NCBI GenBank assembly: GCA_025457915.1 | Contig: JALOTL010000009.1 | Coordinates: forward strand, 58,376-122,375 | Direction of reading: 5' to 3' | Length of the DNA stretch: 64,000 nucleotides | Origin: Spirochaetota bacterium | Lineage (GTDB): Bacteria > Spirochaetota > UBA4802 > UBA5550 | In this document: positions 38,374 to 46,638 of the stretch, piece by piece | How positions within the stretch are numbered: position 1 is the first letter of the stretch | Layout: each line of letters begins with the position of its first letter | Made by a program: the position numbers and the translations under genes | The notes under the pieces: generated by a model | Databases searched by the model: none | Told to the model about the DNA's origin: nothing | Seen by the model: only the letters and a program-made list of their open reading frames with translations

Positions 38374-39422
38374 ACGATAATAATGACGGCGGTTTTACAA
38401 TACCGGTCGAGATTGAACAATACGAAAGAAAAATATACGACCTGAAGCAGCTTATTGAAATAAGCAAGGGTCTGAATTCAACCCTCGAATACAACACGCT
38501 TATTGATTCCATACTCCTGACGTGCATGGGACAGATGCAGCTTCTTAAGGCCGGAATTTTTTTGAAAAAAGGAATCGGTTTTGAAAATTATTCTCTCCAT
38601 AGAAACTACAAGGGGTTTGAAATTGATCACTCTATCGAATATGACATACGGGCGGATTCAGTTCTGATCCGTTTCCTTGCGCAGAATTACAAGTGCTATC
38701 CTCTTGATGAGCTTGAAGATGATGTCGATGATCAGGGTTCATTGATGATATTGAAGGCCCTTGACCCGACCCTTGTCGTTCCTCTCGTTAGCAAGGGAAT
38801 TATCAACGGTATCATAATCCTCGGAGACAGGATAAACAGCAAGGGATTCACCGAATCTGAAAAGGAATACCTTCTGAACATAGGCTCCCTGGCTGGCATA
38901 GCGATACATAACGCTTTTCTTTATGAGATGGCGACAACCGACATGATGACCAAGCTTAAGAGCCATCATTATTTCCATTCCATTATTATCGAGGAAATGG
39001 AAAGAGCCCGGAATAACAGGATTCCCCTGACTCTTCTCATGATTGACGTTGATAATTTTAAAAAATTCAACGATACACACGGACATTCCGCGGGGGACGC
39101 GGTTTTGATCCATGTCGCAAAACAGATAAAAGACTGCGTCAGGCAGATCGATATAGCAGCCAGGTATGGCGGGGAGGAATTCGCGGTCATTCTTCCTAAA
39201 ACCGATATCAACCTGGGCCTGATTGTCGCAGAGAGGATCCGTCATACGATTGAACACGACGGTATAATATACGAGGACAAGCAGCTCAAGGTGACAATAT
39301 CCATCGGGTTGAGCCAGTATGATCCGGCCATGGACATAGAAAAAAAATCACTGATTGAAAGGGCCGATAAAGCCATGTATATGTCAAAGGCCGGCGGTAA
39401 AAACATGGTCACCATATTATAA
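38370..39422 (+). CDS. Diguanylate cyclase with GAF-like sensor
   Basis: Makes cyclic di-GMP. Residues about 25-185 form a GAF-like domain (SLAGIAIHNAFLYE at its end), then a GGDEF domain with active-site GGEEF at 267-271 and a product-inhibition site RQID at 258-261, five residues before it, so feedback control is expected. No TM segment, hence a cytoplasmic sensor. Its ATG overlaps the hisA stop by 4 nt, so it is probably translated from the his message. Confidence 0.92.
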   Translation: MNDNNDGGFTIPVEIEQYERKIYDLKQLIEISKGLNSTLEYNTLIDSILLTCMGQMQLLKAGIFLKKGIGFENYSLHRNYKGFEIDHSIEYDIRADSVLIRFLAQNYKCYPLDELEDDVDDQGSLMILKALDPTLVVPLVSKGIINGIIILGDRINSKGFTESEKEYLLNIGSLAGIAIHNAFLYEMATTDMMTKLKSHHYFHSIIIEEMERARNNRIPLTLLMIDVDNFKKFNDTHGHSAGDAVLIHVAKQIKDCVRQIDIAARYGGEEFAVILPKTDINLGLIVAERIRHTIEHDGIIYEDKQLKVTISIGLSQYDPAMDIEKKSLIERADKAMYMSKAGGKNMVTIL

Positions 39423-39528
39423 ACGGATTTAAAGCACCCCAAATAAAATATGCGATAACATCTATTGATAATTTAAATTTTTTACAAAATAAATTTAAGC
39501 ATCAGGGATTGAAATATATATTTTTTAT

Positions 39529-39557
39529 TTGACATAATTCCTTCTCTAGTTTTATTG
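39529..39557 (+). promoter_or_regulatory. Promoter of the tRNA gene
   Basis: TTGACA, 17-bp spacer, TTATTG; the predicted start would be a few bases before the tRNA 5' end. The -35 is consensus. It may also drive rplU and the genes after it. Confidence 0.6.
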
Positions 39558-39568
39558 GCAAATTGATC

Positions 39569-39642
39569 GGGCCCATAGCTCAGTCGGTTAGAGCATCTGA
39601 CTCATAATCAGAGGGTCCAAGGTTCGAATCCTTGTGGGCCCA
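39569..39642 (+). tRNA. tRNA with CAT anticodon (elongator Met or Ile2)
   Basis: Complete cloverleaf: 7-bp acceptor (GGGCCCA/TGGGCCC), D stem GCTC/GAGC, anticodon stem TCTGA/TCAGA with loop CTCATAA (anticodon CAT at 39603-39605), five-base variable loop, T arm CAAGG-TTCGAAT-CCTTG and discriminator A. CCA is not encoded. It is not the initiator type, as the acceptor is fully paired. Elongator tRNA-Met and lysidine-modified tRNA-Ile2 share this anticodon; I cannot decide between them. Confidence 0.95.
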
Positions 39643-39673
39643 GATGCAGCAAGTTTAAATTGAGGAATACAAA

Positions 39674-39982
39674 ATGTACGCAATAGTTGAAATAGCAGGC
39701 AAGCAATACAAGGTCGAGAAGGACATGGTTGTCAACGTGGACAAGCTTCTGAAATCTGAAGGCGACATGACAATTGAAAAAATACTCATGTTCGCCAATG
39801 GAGAAGATGTAAGAATAGGCCAGCCCTATCTCAAAGACATAAAGATAACAGCAAAGCTTATCGGAAGCATAAAAGGTAAAAAAGTACGCGGCATCAAATT
39901 CAGAAGAAGAAAAAATTATACACGGACCAAGGGGCACAGGCAGAATTATACGCAGCTGAAGATCAGCGAGATGACAGCATAA
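39674..39982 (+). CDS. rplU: Ribosomal protein L21
   Basis: Large-subunit protein. N-terminus MYAIVEIAGKQYKVEKD and C-terminal KFRRRKNYTRTKGHRQNYTQLKI are diagnostic (quoted in part from memory of the family). 102 residues. First gene of the usual rplU-prp-rpmA-obgE order. Confidence 0.97.
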   Translation: MYAIVEIAGKQYKVEKDMVVNVDKLLKSEGDMTIEKILMFANGEDVRIGQPYLKDIKITAKLIGSIKGKKVRGIKFRRRKNYTRTKGHRQNYTQLKISEMTA

Positions 39983-39985
39983 TAA

Positions 39986-40348
39986 TTGATTACAGTTTCG
40001 TTTAACAACGCGGTGTTTGACAATGACAGGGCTGATTTCATAGACGGAAAAAAGGATTTAATCATACAAATAAAGGGGCATTCACTGTTAACAAAAAATG
40101 GAACAGATATAGTCTGTTCGGCGGTATCAGCACTGGCGCAGACCATGGTAGTTTCAATAACAAGGATTTGTGGCATTAAGCAGAAGGTTTTACGGAAAGA
40201 CGGATTATTAAGAACTCAAATTAAAACAGGAAAATTGGAGACGGATGAAAAAAAATCATTGCTGATCCTTGTGAATTCCTTTATGATCGGCATAAAAGAA
40301 ATTAAAAAGGTGCATCCGGAAAATTTGGAAATCGAAGTAATATCTTAA
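39986..40348 (+). CDS. prp: Ribosomal-processing cysteine protease Prp (YsxB family)
   Basis: Small cysteine protease found between rplU and rpmA; in Firmicutes it removes an N-terminal extension of L27. The catalytic pair is conserved: His32 in KGHS and Cys44 in GTDIVCSAVSAL, with the usual 12-residue spacing. TTG start, 3 bp after rplU. The L27 encoded next has no extension to cut, so the substrate here is a puzzle. Confidence 0.9.
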   Translation: MITVSFNNAVFDNDRADFIDGKKDLIIQIKGHSLLTKNGTDIVCSAVSALAQTMVVSITRICGIKQKVLRKDGLLRTQIKTGKLETDEKKSLLILVNSFMIGIKEIKKVHPENLEIEVIS

Positions 40349-40363
40349 GGTACAGAGGGCGCT

Positions 40364-40621
40364 ATGGCACATAAAAAAGGCGGCGGTTCAACAAGAAACG
40401 GTCGTGATTCAAATTCAAAAAGGCTTGGTGTAAAAAGATTCGGCGGCCAGGTGATAAAGGGCGGTACCATCATAGTAAGGCAGAGAGGAACCAGGATTCA
40501 TCCCGGGAACAATGTCGGGAAAGGCAGGGATGATACCCTATTCGCCCTTATAGACGGGGTTGTTACTTTTGAAAGACTCGATAAGAACAGGAAGAAGGTT
40601 TCGGTTTATCCCGTAAAGTAA
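40364..40621 (+). CDS. rpmA: Ribosomal protein L27
   Basis: Large-subunit protein whose N-terminus reaches the peptidyl transferase centre. Starts directly [20 protein letters not shown], the mature form. An in-frame stop (the TAA of prp) lies five codons upstream with no start between, so no longer form exists. 85 residues. Confidence 0.97.
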   Translation: MAHKKGGGSTRNGRDSNSKRLGVKRFGGQVIKGGTIIVRQRGTRIHPGNNVGKGRDDTLFALIDGVVTFERLDKNRKKVSVYPVK

Positions 40622-40651
40622 ATCATTGATAAAAATATGAATTTAATGATT

Positions 40652-40685
40652 GAAATCGCGTACTTATTACGCGATTTCTTGTTTT
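40652..40685 (+). terminator. Hairpin terminator or attenuator between rpmA and obgE
   Basis: Perfect 9-bp stem GAAATCGCG/CGCGATTTC with a 9-nt loop, followed by TTGTTTTAT. The U-tract is interrupted, so it may be a partial terminator that lowers obgE-proB expression relative to the ribosomal genes. Confidence 0.6.
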
Positions 40686-40707
40686 ATATATCAAGCAGAC
40701 CAAATAA

Positions 40708-41706
40708 ATGAGCAAATTTACCGATACCATGACTATAAGGATCCACGCCGGAAAGGGTGGAAGCGGTTCTGTTTCATTCAGAAGGGAAAAGTATATCCCC
40801 AAGGGCGGGCCTGACGGTGGAGACGGAGGCCGTGGTGGCGATGTATACATTGTTTCCGACAGGAGATACTATAATCTTTCCCATCTTTTCAAGGACAGGT
40901 TATACAGGGCTGAAAACGGCCAGACAGGAATGGGAGAGAACAGGCACGGAAGAGACGGCAAGCATCTTACAATTTTCGTGCCTCCCGGAACACAGATTAT
41001 TGATGAAGAAACTGACGAAATAATTTACGACCTCATAGAAGAAGACGACAGATTCATGGCGGCTGAAGGCGGCAGGGGAGGCAAGGGCAACGCCTTTTTC
41101 AAGACTTCAACAAACCAGACGCCGAGGTTTTCCCAACCAGGCATGCCAGGTGAGGAAAAAATCCTTCGCCTGAATTTAAAGCTTATCGCAGACATTGGAC
41201 TTGTAGGTCTTCCGAATTCCGGCAAATCGACAATTCTTTCAAGGATAACCAATGCCAGGCCAAAAATTGCCGATTATCCATTTACAACCCTCATCCCCAA
41301 TCTCGGGGTTATTGACAGGAATGACGGCAGGATATATACAATCGCAGATATACCGGGCATAATTGAAGGTGCGCATAAAGGACATGGCCTGGGGCTCTCT
41401 TTTCTTCAGCACATTGAAAGGGTGAAGGCAATCATTTACGTTATAGATGTTACAGGCTATGATCTTGGATTTAATTATAAACTTCTCAAGGATGAACTTA
41501 AAACATACAATAAAGAGTTGATAAAGAAACCTCATTATATTGTACTTAACAAGATTGATCTTATCGACGGCGATGATGAAATAAAAAGAAGGAAATCAGA
41601 ATTAAAAAAGAAAAACGTACTGACCATTTCGGCCATTAATGGGACAAACATGGATAAACTTCTGGCCGCAATTGACTGCATGATGGAGAAACAGGATGCC
41701 TCGTAA
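40708..41706 (+). CDS. obgE: GTPase Obg
   Basis: Essential ribosome-associated GTPase. The Gly-rich Obg fold (residues 1-155, GGKGNAFFKTSTNQTPRF region) precedes the G domain with G1 GLPNSGKST, G3 DIPGIIEGAHKGHGLG, G4 NKID and G5 SAI. No C-terminal OCT domain. Overlaps proB by 11 nt. Confidence 0.96.
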   Translation: MSKFTDTMTIRIHAGKGGSGSVSFRREKYIPKGGPDGGDGGRGGDVYIVSDRRYYNLSHLFKDRLYRAENGQTGMGENRHGRDGKHLTIFVPPGTQIIDEETDEIIYDLIEEDDRFMAAEGGRGGKGNAFFKTSTNQTPRFSQPGMPGEEKILRLNLKLIADIGLVGLPNSGKSTILSRITNARPKIADYPFTTLIPNLGVIDRNDGRIYTIADIPGIIEGAHKGHGLGLSFLQHIERVKAIIYVIDVTGYDLGFNYKLLKDELKTYNKELIKKPHYIVLNKIDLIDGDDEIKRRKSELKKKNVLTISAINGTNMDKLLAAIDCMMEKQDAS

Positions 41707-42802
41707 AAACCTTCTGAAGCATGTAAAAAAAATCGTAGTCAAAATCGGCACTTCATCGATAACCGAAAAAGACGGAATATCAATAAAAAAGATTTCCGGT
41801 TTTGTAGATGACGTCGACCGTCTTATTAAAAAAGGATACAGGCTGGTCATCGTGACATCCGGAGCCATAGCTACTGGCGCCACGACCCTCGGCAGAAAAA
41901 GAGATTCGATTACCATACCTGAAAAGCAGGCGCTGGCTTCAGTGGGTCAGGTTATCCTCATCAATGAATACAGAAAACATTTTGATAAGAAAGGCATAAA
42001 AGTCGGGCAGATACTTTTAACCGAAGATGACGTAAAAAATCGGAAAAGGTTCGTAAACGCCAGACACACCCTCGATACCCTCATGGAAATGGGCGTCATA
42101 CCCATAGTGAATGAAAACGATTCGGTCGCGGTTGAAGAAATCAAGTTCGGCGACAATGATACGCTCTCCGCGCATGTCGCATGTCTAATAGACGCTGACC
42201 TTCTGATTCTTCTGTCGGATATAGACGGTTTTTTCAGGGAGATGGATGATCCAGAACCGGTCGAGGAAATATATGAAATAACGGAAGATGTGGTTAAAAG
42301 GGCCGGGGGATCGGGAAGCAGTCACGGAACAGGCGGCATGTTTACCAAAATAAAAGCCGCCGATATCATAATAAGGTTCGGGGAAATGATGGTTATCGCA
42401 AATTCCGGCGTTAAAAACGTCCTCGGCAGGATTATGAACGGTGATAAAATCGGGACCATCTTCGTAGGAAAAAACAAACAGCTCAAAGGAAAGAAAAGAT
42501 GGATTTCCATGAGGAATCCCCGGGGCCTGCTTGTTCTTGATGCCGGTGCGGTCGAAGCGCTCAGAATCAAAAAAAAATCGCTATTGGCTTCCGGCATCAA
42601 ATCCGCCGCGGGTCATTTTGAAATGGGGGATGTCGTTGAACTGTCAGATGAATCCGGCAACAAATTCGGAAAGGGTTCGATAAATTATAACCGGTCTGAA
42701 CTGGAGCTTATCAAGGGCAAGCGTACTGGCGAAATAAAGGGTATCCTGGGGAGCAAGTATTTCGACGAAGTTGTAAACAGAAACGACCTCGTATTGTATT
42801 GA
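41696..42802 (+). CDS. proB: Glutamate 5-kinase with PUA domain
   Basis: First step of proline synthesis. Kinase domain: VVKIGTSSITEKDG, VTSGAIATGATTLG, NENDSVAVEEIKFGDNDTLSA (quoted in part), GTGGMFTKIKAA. The C-terminal 100 residues form a PUA domain. Starts within the end of obgE. Stops 18 bp before the convergent cobA-hemD stop. Confidence 0.95.
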   Translation: MPRKNLLKHVKKIVVKIGTSSITEKDGISIKKISGFVDDVDRLIKKGYRLVIVTSGAIATGATTLGRKRDSITIPEKQALASVGQVILINEYRKHFDKKGIKVGQILLTEDDVKNRKRFVNARHTLDTLMEMGVIPIVNENDSVAVEEIKFGDNDTLSAHVACLIDADLLILLSDIDGFFREMDDPEPVEEIYEITEDVVKRAGGSGSSHGTGGMFTKIKAADIIIRFGEMMVIANSGVKNVLGRIMNGDKIGTIFVGKNKQLKGKKRWISMRNPRGLLVLDAGAVEALRIKKKSLLASGIKSAAGHFEMGDVVELSDESGNKFGKGSINYNRSELELIKGKRTGEIKGILGSKYFDEVVNRNDLVLY

Positions 42803-42820
42803 TGCATTTAATAAATCCGG

Positions 42821-44353
42821 TCACTCGCTGCCATAATAATATTTTTTTATATCCACGGATAGCCTCTCGATTGTATGAACTTCCGATGAAACAACCACGT
42901 TGAATCCCAAACCGGATGCGGTCTTTTCAGTAACAGGACCGATGGTTGCGCATTTTATCCCGGTGAAGGATTCAATCCCCATCCCGGACAGTATTTCGGT
43001 AAAGTTTTTTACGGTCGATGAACTGGTAAATGTTACAAGATCGTAATTGCCGTTTTTCAGGATGCTGAATGACGGATCGGAATCGTTAATTTTTTCCTTG
43101 GTCGTCCTGTAGATCGTAAGATCATTTACTTCCGATGCGCCTTCCGACCTGAGCCTTTCGGCCAGATCTTCAGGCGCAATATCCGCTCTTGCGAGCAGGA
43201 ATGATTTTTTCCTGATCTCATCAATATCAGCCAGCCCGGAATATATGCCATCGGTTGTAAATTTTTGCGGGACCAGATCCGGTTTTATACCGTAATCAAA
43301 AAGCCTTCCAGAGGTTGCAGTTCCTATGGCGCAGATCTTCGCGCGCGACAGCGCCCTCGCATCAAGACCGGATGATAAAAGACTGGCGAAAAAATGACTG
43401 ACCCCGTTAGCCGATGTGAAAATTATCCAGTCGTAGGTTCCAATCGTGCAGAGGGTTTTTTTAATTTCCGCGTCATTATCCGCGGGCATGATTTTAATCG
43501 AAGGCACTTCTATTACATTGGCCCCGAAATCAGAAAGTCTCCCGCTGAGATCGGAAGACTGCTCCCTGGATCTGGTAACGATAATCGTCTTGCCGATCAG
43601 GGGTTTTTTTTCGAACCAGTTAATCCTGTCCCTGAGGGAGGCAACTTCTCCTATGACTATTATCGACGGGGGCATTATGCCTTCTTTTACTGCCTTTTCA
43701 TGTATATCACTCATGGTGCCGCAAACTGTTTTCTGCAGAGGCGAGCACCCGTTTTGTATGACCGCTGCGGGGGTGGAAGGACTCCTTCCGTTTTTAACGA
43801 GTTTTTCTATGATAAAAGGCAGATTTTTTACTCCCATCAAAAAAACAAGCGTCTGTATCCCGGTAGCTATCTTGTCCCAGTGAATATCTGTTTCCATTTT
43901 TTCAGGATCTTCATGTCCCGTGATGAAGGCAACCGATGATGCCATGCCCCTGTGTGTTACCGGTATGCCTGCACAGGCCGGAACTGAATAGGCGGAGGAT
44001 ATCCCGTTTACAATTTCAAATTCGATGCCGTTATCTGCAAGAAACAGGGCCTCTTCACCACCCCGACCGAAAATAAACGGGTCCCCCCCTTTGAGTCTCA
44101 CGACATTTTTGTCTTCCATGGCCTTTCTGACTAAAAGCCTGTTTATTTCATCCTGTTCCATGGTATGATGGGAGCCGCTCTTCCCGACATAAATTTTTTC
44201 ACAGCTTCCAGGACAGTAATCGGAAATGATTTTTTTATTCACGAGGTTATCATACACAACAACCTCGGATTTTTCCAAAAGATCTTTTGCCCTTAAGGTT
44301 AAAAGACCTATATCGCCGGGTCCGGCGCCAACAATATATACCCTGCCAGGCAT
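42821..44353 (-). CDS. Fused uroporphyrinogen-III C-methyltransferase (CobA) and uroporphyrinogen-III synthase (HemD)
   Basis: Two enzymes in one chain that close the tetrapyrrole ring (HemD) and then methylate it twice to precorrin-2 (CobA/SUMT). Residues 1 to about 245: SAM methyltransferase with VYIVGAGPGDIGLLTLRA, VRLKGGDPFIFGRGGEE and GIPVTHRGMASS. From about 255: HemD with KTIIVTRSREQSSDLS, DWIIFTSANGVSHFF and YDLVTFTSSSTVKNF. The coupling of uro'gen III straight to precorrin-2 fits the siroheme route of the divergent genes. It follows hemC with no gap. Confidence 0.95.
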   Translation of the reverse strand: MPGRVYIVGAGPGDIGLLTLRAKDLLEKSEVVVYDNLVNKKIISDYCPGSCEKIYVGKSGSHHTMEQDEINRLLVRKAMEDKNVVRLKGGDPFIFGRGGEEALFLADNGIEFEIVNGISSAYSVPACAGIPVTHRGMASSVAFITGHEDPEKMETDIHWDKIATGIQTLVFLMGVKNLPFIIEKLVKNGRSPSTPAAVIQNGCSPLQKTVCGTMSDIHEKAVKEGIMPPSIIVIGEVASLRDRINWFEKKPLIGKTIIVTRSREQSSDLSGRLSDFGANVIEVPSIKIMPADNDAEIKKTLCTIGTYDWIIFTSANGVSHFFASLLSSGLDARALSRAKICAIGTATSGRLFDYGIKPDLVPQKFTTDGIYSGLADIDEIRKKSFLLARADIAPEDLAERLRSEGASEVNDLTIYRTTKEKINDSDPSFSILKNGNYDLVTFTSSSTVKNFTEILSGMGIESFTGIKCATIGPVTEKTASGLGFNVVVSSEVHTIERLSVDIKKYYYGSE

Positions 44354-45298
44354 TTATTTCCCCCGTCTTGAATTGTTATAAATCTCATCAAGTATGACCG
44401 AAGCACCCATTGACAGCAATTTTTCGGCCAGATGTCGTCCCGTTTCTTCGGGTTTCGTTACATCACCTTCAATGGCGTCCCTGTAAATAACCTTCCCGTC
44501 AAGGGACGCGACAAGGCCTGAAATTTTTAATCCGCATTTATCGATTCTGGCCAGCGCGCCGACAGGCACCTGACAGCCGCCGCCCAATTCTCCTAAAAAC
44601 GCCCTTTCGCAGCGTATCTCTGTGCTGGTTACCGGATCGTTCAGTTTTTCCAGCATATTGTTAATTCTCGAATCCGAATCCCTTGATTCTATGGCAAGCG
44701 CAGCCTGTCCAACTGCGGGAAGAAGAATATCCTCGGGTATAATTTGGGCAATAAGTTCCTCCATTTCAAGACGGGTCAATCCGGCCCTTGCCAGGACAAG
44801 AGCGTCTACATCCGGGCTCTCATTCATTTTACGAAGGCGCGTCTGCAGGTTTCCCCTGATATCGATAAAATTGAGGTGAGGATACAACGATTTCAGCTGG
44901 GCTTTCCTCCTGAGACTGCTCGTCGCTATAGTGTCACCCGGAGCCATTTGATCGAGCCGTGATTTTTTTTTAGAAACAAGCACATCCCTCGGATCAAGTC
45001 TTTTTGTGACGGCGGAAATCAACAAACCCGGAGGAAGAATAGTCGGTATGTCCTTCATTGAATGAACAGCCATATCTATATCGCCCTTTAAAAGCGCATC
45101 TTCGATTTCCTTTGTAAAAAGCCCCTTGTCGCCTATCCGGAAAAGCGGCGAATCAAGAATTTTATCGCCGGTTGTTTTTATTTTTACTATATTGAATTTG
45201 ATTTGGGGAAATATTTTTTCCAGCGAGGTTTTTACGGATTCCGCCTGTATGAGAGCCAGTTTGCTTTCTCTTGTGCCTATTTTTATATTCATTATCAT
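44354..45298 (-). CDS. hemC: Porphobilinogen deaminase (hydroxymethylbilane synthase)
   Basis: Joins four porphobilinogens to hydroxymethylbilane. Features: IGTRESKLALIQ at the N-terminus, catalytic Asp83 in HSMKDIPT, RRKAQLKSLYP, and the dipyrromethane-cofactor Cys242 in LGGGCQVPVGA. First gene of the minus-strand pair; divergent from hemB across 377 bp. An in-frame ATG 6 nt downstream of the chosen start is an alternative. Confidence 0.96.
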   Translation of the reverse strand: MIMNIKIGTRESKLALIQAESVKTSLEKIFPQIKFNIVKIKTTGDKILDSPLFRIGDKGLFTKEIEDALLKGDIDMAVHSMKDIPTILPPGLLISAVTKRLDPRDVLVSKKKSRLDQMAPGDTIATSSLRRKAQLKSLYPHLNFIDIRGNLQTRLRKMNESPDVDALVLARAGLTRLEMEELIAQIIPEDILLPAVGQAALAIESRDSDSRINNMLEKLNDPVTSTEIRCERAFLGELGGGCQVPVGALARIDKCGLKISGLVASLDGKVIYRDAIEGDVTKPEETGRHLAEKLLSMGASVILDEIYNNSRRGK

Positions 45299-45675
45299 CC
45301 GTATGTTGTTGCAGATTAATCAATTATGGGCACGTTTATAAATCAGATTTTCATTATAATACCACTGAGAAAATCAAATGGGTGATCACAAAAACTGTAG
45401 TTTTTGTGCCTACCATAGGGCGTTAGTATTGAAAAAACCAGCTTTTAAGTTGCTTTAATATGAATAAGCTGGTTTTTGTGACCGCCCTAATTTAAACATT
45501 GAAAATGCCCACAGGGAAACATCCTGATTTGATTATTTAAGGTTCCCTAATTCAATACAATAAGCCGATGCCCCATAAATCAAGCAGATATTTATCCGGG
45601 ATTAAGACTTTTATCCTTATGAAATAAACTTGTAAAAAAATCATATGCCGGCAATATTGTGAAAAAGGTATACTT
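45299..45675. promoter_or_regulatory. Divergent hemC/hemB intergenic region with nested inverted repeats
   Basis: 377 bp without a gene, expected to hold promoters for both heme transcription units. Hairpin 1: CACAAAAAC-TGTA-GTTTTTGTG (45387-45408). Structure 2: outer arms TAGGGCG/CGCCCTA (45416-45422, 45483-45489) enclosing inner arms AAAAACCAGCTT/AAGCTGGTTTTT (45433-45444, 45466-45477). GTTTTTGTG recurs at 45472-45480, so the 5' arm of hairpin 1 could pair with either copy, a switch-like arrangement. A dispersed hairpin element follows at 45514. No known riboswitch is recognised. Confidence 0.6.
45514..45547 (+). repeat. Dispersed 34-bp hairpin element, copy B
   Basis: Inverse-oriented partner of the element upstream of eno: 30 of 34 bases match its reverse complement. 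Bounded by GGGAAAC and GGTTCCC, with core TCCTGATTTGATTATT. It lies about 130 bp upstream of hemB. Confidence 0.75.
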
Positions 45676-46638
45676 ATGATTAGACCGAGAAGGCTGAGAA
45701 ACGGGGAAAGGATAAGGGAACTTGTTTCCGAAACACTCATAGAAAAAAACAAGCTGATAATGCCCCATTTCGTTGCAGAGGGAAAAACTAAACGTGAAGA
45801 AATTCCATCGATGCCTGGAATTGAAAGGGTATGCAGGGAAAATCTCCTCAGGGATATTGAAAAAGACCTGAACGCGGGCATAAAAAGCATAATTCTTTTC
45901 GGTATCCCTGAAAAAAAAGACGATGAAGGAACAGGCGCCTACAGCGAGAACGGCATCATACAAACATCCCTAAGGGCATTGAAACGGAGATTCCCGGAAT
46001 TATTTGTAATAACCGACGTGTGCCTCTGCGAATACACAAGCCACGGCCATTGCGGCGTGGTAAAGGACGGCAGGATCCTGAACGATCCCTCCGTTGAACT
46101 CATAACAAGAACGGCACTTTCTCACGCGAGATCCGGCGCCGATATGGTAGCGCCTTCCGACATGATGGACTTGCGCGTTTCTTCAATAAGAGCGGCGCTT
46201 GATTCTGACGGCCTACAGGATACGTCAATAATGTCGTATTCAGCCAAATATTCATCGGCCTTTTACGGTCCGTTCAGGGAAGCGGCGGGGAGCGTCCCGC
46301 AATTCGGCGACAGGAAAACCTACCAGATGGATCCGAGAAATTCAAGGGAGGCTCTGAAGGAGGTTTTCATTGACATAGAGGAGGGTGCGGACATAGTCAT
46401 GGTAAAACCTGCGCTTTCATATCTTGATATCATATGCCGTGTAAAAGACTCAATAGAAATTCCGCTCTGCGCCTATAACGTCAGCGGGGAATATTCGATG
46501 GTGAAACTGATGTCTTTAAAGGGAATTGCCGATGAAAGAATGCTGGTCAGGGAAATCATTACATCTATTTTCCGGGCCGGGGCCGACATGATAATATCCT
46601 ATCACACCGGGGATATATACCGGAATGGATGGTTTTAA
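45676..46638 (+). CDS. hemB: Porphobilinogen synthase (5-aminolevulinate dehydratase)
   Basis: Condenses two 5-aminolevulinates. Zinc-type active site with Cys116, Cys118 and Cys126 in DVCLCEYTSHGHCG; Schiff-base lysines Lys191 (SYSAKYSS) and Lys244 (MVKPALSYLD). First gene of the long plus-strand heme run; its stop shares one base with the chosen hemL start. Confidence 0.97.
   Translation: MIRPRRLRNGERIRELVSETLIEKNKLIMPHFVAEGKTKREEIPSMPGIERVCRENLLRDIEKDLNAGIKSIILFGIPEKKDDEGTGAYSENGIIQTSLRALKRRFPELFVITDVCLCEYTSHGHCGVVKDGRILNDPSVELITRTALSHARSGADMVAPSDMMDLRVSSIRAALDSDGLQDTSIMSYSAKYSSAFYGPFREAAGSVPQFGDRKTYQMDPRNSREALKEVFIDIEEGADIVMVKPALSYLDIICRVKDSIEIPLCAYNVSGEYSMVKLMSLKGIADERMLVREIITSIFRAGADMIISYHTGDIYRNGWF

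Noticed and set aside
43394..43939. 181-codon open frame on the plus strand
   Set aside because: Antisense to the cobA-hemD fusion, whose motifs are intact.
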